A stretch of 64,000 nt of DNA from Amyloporia xantha (Eukaryota; Basidiomycota; Agaricomycetes; Polyporales; Adustoporiaceae): positions 62,001-126,000 of the forward strand of contig JAYKKR010000031.1 in assembly GCA_036971615.1 (NCBI GenBank), given 5' to 3'. A program made the position numbers and the translations under genes. This document shows positions 43,491 through 54,225 of this stretch, piece after piece; within the stretch, counting starts at the first letter, position 1; every line of letters begins with the position of its first letter. The notes beneath the pieces are model-generated. The model saw only the letters and a list, made by a program, of their open reading frames with translations, made no database searches and had not been told where the DNA came from.

Positions 43491-43647
43491 AGCCTGAGAT
43501 GCTCTGAGAATTCTGAAGAATCTCAGAGTGACACAAGACAACTTGAGATGCTCTGAGATAACCTGAGATAACCTGAGATAACCTGAGAAACCTCAACGAT
43601 CTCAGAGTACCTGAGGTTACCCCAGAGAAAAAGTGTTTTTCCTGATG
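43491..43647 (+). mobile_element. Right end of a CATCAGG-family TIR transposon
   Basis: It ends AAGTGTTTTTCCTGATG at 43647, the same terminus as the element ending at 45537. It is preceded by repeated TGAGATAACC units, like the right subterminal region of that element. The left end is not found, so its extent is unknown. Copia sequence starts directly after it. Confidence 0.5.
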
Positions 43648-43886
43648 CGTACACCTTGTCAAAGCAGATCCTTCATATGAAGTTGATGCCGCCCTTCGTT
43701 CAAAGTACCAGCAGCTCATTGGTTCACTTTTGTGGATCACCTTAAGCACTCGCCCAGATATAGCCTATGCAGTTAATTGCCTTTCCCAATATTCTGCTAA
43801 GCCTACAATGCAACATTATAAAGCCGCTCAATATGTTCTTCGCTATTTGAACGGTTCACGTTCACTTCGGCTTTGCTACAAAGGCA
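43648..43886 (+). pseudogene. Copia pol fragment (reverse transcriptase end/RNase H start), part 1
   Basis: The frame reads PSYEVDAALRSKYQQLIGSL, LWITLSTRPDIAYAVNCLSQ, then AAQYVLRYLNGSRSLRLCYKG, typical of Ty1/Copia elements between RT and RNase H. It is broken on the left by a TIR transposon end and on the right by a nested insertion at 43887; it continues at 45538. Confidence 0.85.
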
Positions 43887-44446
43887 CATCAGGAAAAACC
43901 CCTTTCGCCCTAGGTTGACCTAGGAGTGACCTAGGCTGCCCTAGGGCACTCAGAGCACCCAGAGTACTCAGAGCACTCAGAGCAACCCAGGTTGCTCTTA
44001 GAGAAAAGTTATTTAGGTTTTGGAACCCAGGTTGACCTGAGTCAGACCTGAGGTCAGTCCTAGGTTGACTCAGGATATACCATATTTCAGTCTCAATATC
44101 CTTGGGATCACTTCATTTCACACTTATAAAAGACAGCATATAAATATATTCAGATATAATACAATACAGATATGATACAAATAAATGTAACATATATTTG
44201 TGAAATACTAGAAGGAGAAATATGCGAGGCACTTACCATTCATTACTATCAATACAATATAATAACTTTCAGTAATGAGCTTCAGAAGCAAAACAACAGA
44301 CTTACTCACATTATAATCCCAGACGGAATTGGAGCATAGGCAGATGGTGAAAAGAATGGTGAAGCTTAAGAACAGCTGAAAGATTGAAGTATGAATGGAA
44401 GATCAATATGAGCTTAGACATGTCCACTCACCAATTGCTACAACTT

Positions 44447-44503
<57 letters not shown>

Positions 44504-45537
44504 GAGTACAAGTGACATCTGTCATGCACAGTGATACGTCAGCATCAGCTTTGAAAAGATGAGTAGACTCACTTTGTATTGTCACTGTATGGCTATAGCC
44601 AGTACTTATAAGTAAGACTATAGTTGGAGATGAAGAAAGAAGACACGCACTTATTGCCTTTCAGGTCAACAGTGTCCAACCAGTCCTGTGAAGTGTTACT
44701 CCTCATGCCAGCCCAGAGATAGCTTAGATAGTATAAGTAAGGCAACAGACTAGATGAGCACCCAGAATATTAGAGAAAGACATAAATAGACCAGAGGCAG
44801 CCAAAGTAGAAGTGACAGCAGGACAGAAAAGACGAGAGTGAAGGAGTTAGAAGAGAAACAAGCGCAGTGACTGCTGTGGAATGAAGACGTGGCAGATCAT
44901 GTGAATGTCATGTGACCTTCCCAATGCTTCCTTATATGGAAGGTCACATGACCTTTAACCAGTGCATCATAACACGCTCATTTCTTACATTTAAAGCCTC
45001 TGTTACCTCAATATTGCTCATTCTATCCCTGGATCTGGTCTTTTGTATCAATTAGAATGTACAGAATACATATTCTAAGTGCTATACTGTGTCAATACCA
45101 CCTTATCATTGCTCTTTTTCATAGTAACTATTTGTCCACTTGTATTCTCTATTATGAGAACAATTCTACTCTCAGACGTCTTAAGCACAGATTGCTGGTG
45201 GAGAAAAATTGTTCTGTCTTCATACTGCTCATATTCTATGATATATTTGTTAGTAATAGTTTTCACTACTGGTAAAGTGAATGGCTTAGCATTCAATTGA
45301 CAAACCACTACATTTGGTGTAAATGGTTGGATACATATATATACCATACTGTCTGCAAATATTATGACATGGTTCAGAGTGCAAAATTACACAAAATCAT
45401 TGAGTAAGAGATGTGTCAAATCTCAAAGCCACTCAAGTTGACCTGGGATAACCTGAGATGACCTGAGACAACCTGAGAAATCTCAGGTCTGCCAGAGTGA
45501 CCCAGGTGAACCTAGAGCAAAAGTGTTTTTCCTGATG
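43887..45537. mobile_element. 1.65-kb TIR transposon nested in the Copia fragment
   Basis: The left end CATCAGGAAAAACCCC pairs with the right end TGTTTTTCCTGATG, and the following bases (GCCCTAGGTTGACCT versus the complement GCTCTAGGTTCACCT) extend the inverted repeat. Subterminal regions are rich in CCTAGG, CTCAGAG and AACCTGAGA repeats. Its insertion separates the Copia sequence cleanly. No transposase is recognised in the interior, so it appears non-autonomous; the superfamily and target duplication are unresolved. Confidence 0.7.
44451..44495 (+). repeat. (GA)n microsatellite
   Basis: 45 bp of uninterrupted GA repeats inside the nested transposon. Confidence 0.95.
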
Positions 45538-46015
45538 CAGCAGATTATCTGGACTCATAGGTTATTCTGACTCTGATTGGGCTGAGAACAAGGACGATAG
45601 GCATTCAACTAGTGGCTTTGTCTTCTTTATGGCAGATGCTGCTATTTCATGGGTCTCACGGTGACAAAAGACTGTCACTCTGTCTTCAACAGAAGCAGAG
45701 TACATGGCGTTGTCCGACTCTTGTCAACAATTAGCCTGGCTTCGGACTCTTCAGTCTGAGATTGGTTTTAAGCCGCAAAATGCCACACCTTTATGCATTG
45801 ATAATAATGGTAGCATTTTTCTTGCGGTTAATCCAGCTCATGACAGAAGAACCAAGCACATTGATATTCAATACCACTTTTGCAGAGAGTTCATTGAAAA
45901 CGGTCATGCTGATCTTTTCTTTGTACCTACTGCTGAGCAAAGGGCCGATATCCTTACTAAGAATTTATCTTTCTCTATTCATGAGAAATTTGTACATAGT
46001 CTTGGACTAGAGTAG
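45538..46015 (+). pseudogene. Copia RNase H fragment, part 2
   Basis: This continues the Copia polyprotein: LSGLIGYSDSDWAENKDDRH, STSGFVFFMADAAISWVSR, an in-frame TGA where a lysine is expected near 45662, then QKTVTLSSTEAEYMALSDS and KHIDIQYHFCREFIENG, ending SLGLE at 46015. The catalytic residues (D in GYSDSDW, E in STEAEY) are visible. The stop and the nested insertion make it inactive. Confidence 0.9.
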
Positions 46016-46041
46016 TTAGCGACTATCTAGTTGAGTGGGAG

Positions 46042-46345
46042 TGTTGAACGATTAGTTTCCAACTATAGTAGTCGCACTTCCATACTTGGTAGTCAGTACT
46101 TAATCATTTCTATGATGTTCTATGACGTTCCATAGTATGCTCTTGTCTTACTTCATAGGCTCCACTTTCTTACTAAGAAATCTCCACTATGATTTCATTA
46201 TGACTTCATATCTTACTAAGATATTCTATAGGTTTCTAGATACGATTACTAAGGAGCCTTTCATGCATGTATATAAGCCGGGCCTTACAGCCCACTAGAA
46301 TACAAGACGGATTAGTCTCCTCTCCTCTATAGTCTGTGCTCAACA
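46042..46345 (+). repeat. 3' LTR of the Copia element
   Basis: It starts TGTTGAACGATTAG directly after a purine-rich tract (GAGTGGGAG) and ends GCTCAACA, giving inverted TGTTGA..TCAACA ends. A TATATAAG box lies near 46272. The next five bases (CTGCA) would be the target duplication, but the 5' side is lost. The LTR interrupts the Gypsy gag that follows. Confidence 0.75.
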
Positions 46346-48037
46346 CTGCAGGCACTGCGGGATTTCTTCGATGCCATTCGTATACTCGATCTCGTATTGT
46401 AAGACCAGGGATCGTTTGAGGGCAGAAACTATCATTCGGAAGGACGATCTTGCCATCGGTGTTCCGTTTGCACTTGCCTTCCCCGAATGTCAATCGCTGC
46501 GAATTCGCAGATGCCTACCCTGCAGCCACAATTGCCGCAGTAGTGGCATGTTTGCTCAGTTTTGCTGTTCTCGTGGACGTGGGCGTGGGCGGCGGCTTGT
46601 TGTCTCGGTGCGGGGGCATGGTTGTGCGTAGCATGCGTTGTCGGCTGAATGAGCATCACAATCGTCTTCGACAGGCTTTCAATGATCATCGAGATGTCTT
46701 CGGTTTTGATCATCCCGGGGGGGCACCGTGGTCGAAGCGACAGACTGGTTAGCCGCTGTTGTAGGAGTGCTCGAAGTACCATATAGAATAAAAGTGGCCG
46801 CGGCGTGAATGTCTACCATTTTATAGGGGTCATCGGCGTAGTGATCAGGGTGCTTGAGATGGAGGCGGGTCTCGAGCCGCTTGAGCAACGCTGGCTGGAA
46901 CCCTCGAAGGAAGGTGTGGCTTTGTTCGATAGTGGAGAGACAGTTCTGTGCGATGAGATGTTTCGTAATGGCCATGAAGTCGCGGTAGTAGCAGCCTAGA
47001 TCCGCCGCATTGTGAATCCCGATACGAGCGTGTTCGCCAATGAGCTGATCCATATCTGCCAACGACCATTTCCGCGTGTCGTCGGCACCAGGATAGAGTG
47101 CTCAAACATCGGTCTTCCATTCGTCGTCGCTCTTGGTTGCGTCAGTGAAGGATTTGATGGTTTCCCACAAGTCGGCGATGTTGATCGAAGGATAACAGAC
47201 AGCCCACTGTTTCTTGACCGCGTTGTCAGTGATCTGACACCGTGCGAACAATGCCTCGAGATCCTGGAAGTAACGCCGAAGCAAACGGACTTCCGACGGG
47301 TTGAAGCTTGGTGCCGTTGAATGACCGCGCGGGGGCATCAGCGGTGGGTTTGCGTTCTGACTCATGTTCGTAGTGTTAGAAGTAGGAGTGGGGGCGTTCG
47401 AAGATGATCCGGGAACTGGGGGTACAACTGGAGTGGGGTTTGCAGAGGACGTGGTAGTAGTCGAAGGATTCGTTGGTGCGGGCGGTGCGGGGTTGGAGTT
47501 TGAAGCCGTGTTTGAAGGTGCAAGTGCTGGCGGAGGTGCCAGATTGGACGTAGGTATGACTGGAAGTCGCGAAGAAGATGCGATGGACGATGGCTGAGCG
47601 TGAGCTCAAAAAGAAGACAGAGTCGGAAGTACGAGATTTGAAGTAGATGGGATGGGATCCTCGGGTTCGGGCGAAGAACCGGATTGATCAAAAAGATCGG
47701 GAGACGAGGTAGCGTAGTCGGAAGTGGTGAGACCTAGAAGTTCGGGGGATGAAGTACATTCTTCAGAGGTCGAAGGGATTGGTTCATTGTCGAAGTCGTC
47801 CTGGAGTTCTTGGTCGATTTCGTCTTCTTCGTCACGGTCGAAGTTACCGGGAATTGTCGGAGAGGGAATCGAGAGTGTTCGAGAGGCGCTGTCAAGGTTT
47901 TCACTGGCGCTGCGACTAGCAGCCTCACGCGCTTGTGAGCGGGTGAGTACTGGAGACGTTTTCAGAAACCCGAAAGCGGCGAATTCTTGCCTGAAATCCC
48001 CTCGCGGTGGGCTCCAGAAATGATACGACCTACACAA
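46346..48037 (-). pseudogene. Decayed Gypsy gag
   Basis: The minus-strand frame from 48037 (FWSPPRGDFRQEFAAFGFL) runs through a Ser/Pro/acidic region into PSEVRLLRRYFQDLEALFAR, an in-frame TGA near 47100, then LADMDQLIGEHARIGIHNAA and FLRGFQPALLKRLETRLH. A knuckle CHYCGNCGCRVGIC follows, and GKCKRNTDGKIVLPNDSF with IRDRVYEWHRRNPAV, a pattern typical of agaricomycete Gypsy gag proteins. In the knuckle the usual histidine is a cysteine. Frame changes near 47605, 46680 and 46480 and the stop mark it as dead. The 3' end is cut by the Copia LTR at 46345; the region 48038-48193 is leader-like DNA cut by KDZ copy B. Confidence 0.75.
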
Positions 48038-48368
48038 CCCTAGCCCCTAACCTGGGTGCGACCTAAAGGGACTAGAGAAACGCTGAATAGTCTTAGAGGA
48101 GGACTTAGCTAGGACACGGTTCGAGGCGCAACACAGTTCTTTGATGATAGTCGTAGGCGATCGTAAGATCAAAGGTTCGACAAGTCGGTTTTGGAGCCCG
48201 TTCAGTCATATTCACCTGACTCATAGGATATATATGGTTGACAATGTGCCCTGACCCAAGGGACGCCGGACGTCGGCCGACGCTGCAGCAGGGCCTTGAG
48301 ATTCAGGCTCGGCCGGTTGCTCTCACCACTATATAGGCTTACAGGCTCGCGCGATATACTCTGCTTGT

Positions 48369-48884
48369 CCGCGACAATTCTTCCCTGTCTTCCTGGCTCG
48401 GCCGATGCACTGCTGTTCCCTGTCCTGTAGCCTCGCGCGATGTGCTCTGTTTTTCCGCGACAATTCCTCCCTGTCTCCCTGGCTCGGCCGAGGCTGAGCT
48501 GCTCCCTGCCTCGTAGACTCGCGCGATTTCCTCTGTTTTTCCGCGACAATTCTTCCCTGTCTCCCTAGCTCGGCCGATGCACTGCTGTTCCCTGTCCTGT
48601 AGCCTCGCGCGATGTGCTCTGTTTTTCCGCGACAATTCCTCCCTGTCTCCCTGGCTCGGCCGATGCACTGCTGTTCCCTGTCCTGTAGCCTCGCGCGATG
48701 TACTCTGTTTTTCCGCGACAATTCTTCCCTGTCTCCCTGCCTCGGCCGAGGTGCTGCTGTCCTCTGTCTGGCAGGCTCGCGCCATGTGACATTTTCCTCG
48801 GCGACAATTGCCCTCTGGCTGCCCCTGTCCTCCCACCAAAATTGCTTGCTGGCGGACAGCTTCACACTGTGGGGACTATCAAAT
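48369..48884 (+). repeat. 86-bp subterminal tandem repeats, copy B (5 units plus a decayed one)
   Basis: Units begin CCGCGACAATTC at 48369, 48455, 48541, 48627 and 48713, exactly 86 bp apart, and a diverged unit starts at 48799. Copy A has only three full units, so the array expands or contracts within the family. Confidence 0.9.
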
Positions 48885-49346
48885 TGCAAGTGAGTCTTGC
48901 CCCTGTTTTACTCATGTATATGCCATCATCTGCCTGCACCGCGAACAATTAATTGCCAATACTCGCGGCTCTCGCGCAAAACAATGGTGAAGATCGCGAC
49001 TGGCAGAGTTCACCATAGAGAGCTCGCGAGAGCATATTCTCCCGGGAATACAACCCATACCAAACCGCTGCCAGTTCATCAAGCGGCTCGCGACCATAAG
49101 CACCATTAAACATCAATGGATAAACGGTGCAAGAGGGCCACCGCGAGTTTAGGAAAGTCCATCGCGAAGTCGCGCGCGCGCGAGCACGACAACTCCACTC
49201 AGGCTGTCGCGACCATGGCCACTTGTAGCGAAAGGCCCCGTTATGTGTATACTGCCGAAGTGATTCATTTCATAACTCAAACTAGGGTACATACCAAGAA
49301 TACAGGAGCTGAACTTCATGGTAAGTTTGCAGGAAAAAGTACATGG

Positions 49347-50703
49347 CTAAAGTCGTGTCTGCTCGGGAGGACCGTCCTCGTGCTCGTCCCAGGACGGAGA
49401 CCCATGCACCCACAACTTCGTCTCCACCTTGGAGATCCTACTTTTTATGGTTGTTGTGCTCAGGTGCTGCCGAATTCCCCGCTCCAACAAGAGGATGTCG
49501 TTGAGCGCGTCGATGTCATGGTCGACCGCGATCAATTGGTCGCGAGCGTGTCGCCACATGTCGCGGAGATATGTGGCCTCGGTCGCGATAGGAAATCCTA
49601 TGCTGGATGAATGGTTGAATCAAAAACATGAAACATTTGCCTACCATTGCTAATTTTATCCTTGATATGCGCGTAGCGCGCGGTGAGAGAAGTAGGTGGC
49701 AAAGGTGCTACTTCCCCCAGATGACCTGCCGCGACATCATCGTGGCGCGGAGCATCATGGATGTCAGGGGCAGAATCTGTATTTCTCGCCTTGACTTGAG
49801 GAGCAATTCCGGAATGGCCTTCGTCCACAATGTGTTCAATTGTGCTGTGGGTATTGAAGTTTTCGTGACGCTCCCCACCCTGCCTCTTGGTTCTGGCCTC
49901 AGCGCTGATGCGGGCGACTACTTGAGGTTCTTCATCAAAGTCATCACTAAGATCGTCAAGAAGGATGGGCGACCGTTCGCGACTGCGCTCTGTTCCTGTA
50001 TATCAGAGGTTCGCCCTACGGTATTATATCAATTGGAACACACTTGCCTTCACTCCCATGGCGTTCCATATCCTCCATAGCCTCCCTCAACACGCTTTTT
50101 AGGCCGACAGGTGAGCGGTCACGGTAGAGTGCTACAATCAATATCAGTTCGATCCAAAAGGGGAACTTCCTCACACACTCTGATGGACAATATTGTTGTG
50201 AGTTGGAACAATTCCCGCGGCCGCGTCGGGCACGTCGAGGTCGCGGTCGAAGTCAAGGTCGCGGAGGTCGCGGTCAAGGTCGAGGTCGCGGTCGAGGTCG
50301 CGGTCGAGGTCGAGGTCGCGGTCGAGGTCGATTGGGGTTCGCGCGCGGTTCAAATCTTCACGCCAATGCTAGATAAGTGCCCATTCCATGTGGATATGAG
50401 GACATACCTGGATCCAAATCAAATAAATCCAAATCAATCGGGGTGCGTGCGCGGCCATCCGAGTTCTCGTCTCGGGGCACTGAATCGCGGTCTTCAAGAT
50501 CGGAATTCGGTCGTATTAACATCAGCCACAAAGTGGAGATCGCGATCACTGTACTCACCTCTAGTCATAAGAGTTCCGCGGGCCTCAGACATGAGCACGT
50601 CGGGGGAGATCTGTGCGCGCCTTCGATTGGATTTGCCTATGGGTTGTCAGTACTCATCACAGCTGTGGACGAGGTCCTCACGGTTCTCCATGTCCATGTT
50701 CAT
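49347..50703 (-). CDS. L1, repeat-exon protein of KDZ copy B
   Basis: Same gene as 18300-19692. Start ATG at 50703; RARTPIDL motifs occur around 50350 and 50480, and the DRDLDLD minisatellite is shorter (50234-50330). The last exon encodes RHARDQLIAVDHDIDALND and the LWVHGSPSWDEHEDGPPE motif. Here a substitution removes the copy A stop and adds four residues before a stop at 49347. It is divergent from L2. Splice sites in the middle are not all resolved. Function unknown. Confidence 0.55.
50234..50330 (-). repeat. GTCGCG/GTCGAG coding minisatellite in L1 (copy B)
   Basis: 97 bp of GGTCGCG/GTCGAG hexamer variants, 51 bp shorter than in copy A, in the L1 frame. Confidence 0.75.
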
Positions 50704-51061
50704 CGATCGCGGTGTGTGTGGTCGCGACAAGGAGGGAATGCTAAGTTGTTTTCATGAGCTTATGAAGATTGCATAGGAATTTGTATTAGCACCTACTTGC
50801 AGCGGAAAGACTAGATGAGAGTACAAAGACGTGTAGCAGTTGACTTGGGATAGGAGGTCGCGATCGATTCAGGCGCCCACGTGACAAGACGATCGAAAAT
50901 CGGCGATCACCTGAGCGCGCGTTGACGCGTTGCTGACATAACCCGCAACCCGTTCAGCACTTGAAGGTCGCGCGCGTCCAAGTTCATTCTGTCTTCCTTC
51001 TCACTTACCATCACCGCCACTCCAGCCTCTCTCGCTTTCCTAACCTCGCTTCTCACTAAAA

Positions 51062-53835
51062 ATGTCCGACGCCGTCGTCCGCCAGCTCACCATCGACACC
51101 GCGACCGCGCGTATGGCGGCCGCGCTCGCTTGCGCGCCCGCCCCGGGCACACAAGGCTACGTGCTCTACGAGGAGTCCTTCTACTCCGAGTTTGTGAGTA
51201 CATAACAGCCACTCACATGAGAACAGCTAACATCTTTGTCATTTCTAGAAAAAGGGCTGGCACGCGTTCCGCGACGCTCCCCGGGATGTGCGCGGGTCTC
51301 TGCGCGTGCCCATGTTGCTGTGCAGCGCACTCAGGGAGTACGCCGACTCTCGCAACGGCGCCGACCTCCGCAACATCAGAGTCGACGATCCTCGCATCTA
51401 CTCGAGCGGCATGAAGAACTTCGTCATCCCTGGGCCAACTCAGGAGGTGGAGCTGGGGAACGATCAGTGGTGGGCCAAGAGAGGTAAGCACATCGCATGT
51501 CAGTTGTCGAGGCCACTGACAAATGCTAACATCTTTCACAGCAGGAGCTCCTCCAGCGGCGCGCGAGACGCTTGCGCAAGCTCCGACGCCGGAAGCGTCG
51601 ACATCGCGCGTCCCTGTCCAGAAACGGAAGTCGGATGCGCACCAGGACAGCGAGACCGCGAAGAGCAAGGCAGCAAAGCCCTCCGCTCAGGCAGACGCTG
51701 CCACCCAATCGCGCCCACCCCCACCGGCGGCACCCACAGCGCAGCCCACCGCGGCGTCTTTGGAGACGACACAGCAGCCCAAGAGGACAAAACCGCGGTT
51801 CGCGCTGCCCCCAGTAAACGCGCCCCCTCGCATGAAGCGCCCGGTTGTCCGGCCATCCCTGAAGAGGCCGCTCGTCGACTCGGACGACAGCCCGATCATT
51901 CCCGGTTGCGTGAGGGTGCCTCCGCTACCTGAAGGAAAGAAGCCGTCGAACGGAAAAGGCAAGAAGCGGGCGCGTGACGAAGAGGTGGAGGCGGAAGTGG
52001 TGGGTGGACGCGACGAGGAAGAAGAGGAGGACGATGAGAATGGGGACAAGGAGGACGAGGAGGAGGACGAGGAGGACACGCCGCCTCCGCGCAACGGCGA
52101 GAAGAAGACCGCAGGCAAGAATGCGCCGCGCCGGTCTACACGCACCAAGGAGAAGCAGCCTGAGCACACCACAAGGGCCGCTGCAGAGGCTGCAAGGATC
52201 GAAGAGGCGTCTGCAGTAGCAGTCAAATCTGTAAGTACTTGCCTCGTCGCGAACATTTTACGCTCACCTCCTGGTCTGTAGGTCGTCAGCTGTGGTGTAT
52301 GCGCGCAGGCCAAAAAGGTGTGCATGGTCGCGACATCACACTTCGGGCGCTGCATGTACTGCGCGCGCAACAAGGGCAAGTGCTCTCTGGTCCCTCGGCG
52401 ACCCAACGGCAAGGCGATCACTGGCCACCAGACCGCGACGGCTACCGCAAAAGCGTTTCAAGAATACGCGCAGAAATGCATCCGCGACAAGGTTGCGCCG
52501 CCGGCATGGACCGTCTGGGTGAAAGACCTGGGCTTCTTGCACCAGGACAGCGACGGCAAGAACATACTCCCCAACGGCCAGCTATTCGAGGACTATGAGG
52601 CCGACCTGGCTCAGGCGAAGAAAACCGGCGGCAAACCAACTCGCGGGGCGGTGAAGAAGACGCGGCCAAAACGAGACAGTCGCCTTGAGCGCACCTCACC
52701 GCCGCTCGACATCGACGCCGAGGACCCAGTCGAGCCAGTCGCAGGGCCTAGCCGCGCGAAGAAGCTCAAGACCGCGCCACCTCGCCGTGACCCCACACCG
52801 CCCGCCTACGTCTACCTCAAGGACCAGGAGAACCAGTGGGAGCATCACCGACTCGAAAGGTTCGACGAGCCGCAGCAAAGTCCCATTGCGCGCGAAGAGG
52901 AGGACCGCGGTCTCGCGGAGACCAACCAGGAGGCCCATCGCGCGCGCGAGACACACTCCGAGGACGTGCATGAGGAGCTCGCCAACGACCAAGCGGAGAC
53001 CGCACAGCTCAAGGAGACGGTCGCGACCTTGCAAGAAAAGGTCGCCATGCTCGAGGACATCGCGAGGAGGCATGAGGCTGCCATAGTGCCCCTGGAGAAG
53101 ATGGAAGACACGGCCACCGAAGTTGCCGTGCAGCTCAGGGACTTCCTCATGGAGAAGGTCCAAACGTCGTTTGGAGACTATGAGGAGGATGTCGCGAGCT
53201 TGACGGAGCGCTTGGCGGCAGTGGAGGTTGCGGGGGGCACGGGCGAGGCGCGCGTCCTGCTCGAGACCTTGACCGAGCGCATGGGTGCGGTCGAGGTTGC
53301 TGGGAGCGCTATCGAGGCGCGTGTCTTGCAGGTTGAGGAGCGACAGGAGAACATGGAGGAGTCCATGGAGAATCTCGACACGCGCGTCGAGACGGTAAGT
53401 GCGCAGGTCAACGCGCTGAACAACGCGGTCGCCTCCATCGAGCCCGAGCACCTCCAAGCGTCGATCATCAACCTTCGCGAGGAGTTCAAGAAGGTGCAGC
53501 AGTCCCTCAACGCGTCGAGCGTGCAAGCCTCGCTCGACACGATCTCCGCGCAGATCGATGGGTACGCGGGGCAGATGGAGGGCATCCGCAAGCAAGTCCT
53601 GGACCTCAGCGCTCGACGGGCCTATGTGCCAGAGCCCATGTTCCAAGGCGCGGCTTCGCGCGCGACTTCTACCGCCGCCCTCGCGAGCAACGTCAGCCAG
53701 GACAGTGTGCAAACACGGGATCCAAGCACGACCGCGGCGACGCGAGTTTCAATCCAGGCCGCGGATGGTCATGAAATTGCGACTGGTGGAGAACAGAAGG
53801 GGGAGGACTCACAGCGCGGCACATCGTCCGCATAG
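51062..53835 (+). CDS. L2, intact zinc-cluster and coiled-coil protein of KDZ copy B
   Basis: Four exons with canonical introns: 51062-51193, 51249-51483, 51542-52230 (a CAGCAG acceptor allows one extra codon) and 52282-53835. Exons 1-2 encode a conserved N-terminal domain (VRQLTIDTATARMAAA; KKGWHAFRDAPRDVRGSLRV). Exon 3 is Pro/Ala-rich, then acidic (EEEEEDDENGDKEDEEE). Exon 4 opens with CGVCAQAKKVC-x9-CMYCARNKGKC, a perfect CX2CX6CX9CX2CX6C Zn2Cys6-type cluster, then a basic region and about 250 residues of coiled coil (LKETVATLQEKVAMLEDIA and similar). This looks like a dimeric DNA-binding protein. The element-wide TCGCGG motif contains the CGG typical of Zn2Cys6 targets; the link is inference. 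A paralogue, R2, lies at the other end of copy A. Confidence 0.8.
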
Positions 53836-53889
53836 ATTCCTTTTTACGACAAATATTTAGATGTACATACCATAGTCTCGCGAGCGCAT

Positions 53890-53906
53890 GGGACTTCAAC
53901 AGTCCC
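53890..53906 (+). terminator. 3' hairpin after L2 (copy B)
   Basis: GGGACT-TCAAC-AGTCCC 55 bp after the L2 stop, identical to copy A. The interval 53836-54225 otherwise holds no gene. Confidence 0.5.
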
Positions 53907-54225
53907 AAAAACTACTATATAAATGATTATAATTCCAGTCCAATTTATGCGTGCGACTCAAGTTGTGAAAGAGTGGAGCAATAGTCTCTGATTAACACAA
54001 GTCTGTACAGGTCTGGAATTACAATGCATTAGATTGCCCATTAGGTGGAACATCACAAATAAGACAGCAGACGCCACAGGCAATACATATGGGGTGACTT
54101 CTAAGATATCTGGCCAAAACTCGTCCGCGACTCAACAATCGCCACTAAATAACCGCGACTCAGCAACTGACACTGGACAACCGCGACTGCGTGACGCGCC
54201 GCGCCTTGCATGGGTATCACAGGCC

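Noticed and set aside
45075..45347. 90-codon minus-strand frame inside the nested transposon
   Set aside because: No transposase or other motif; AT-rich DNA with overlapping frames on the other strand.
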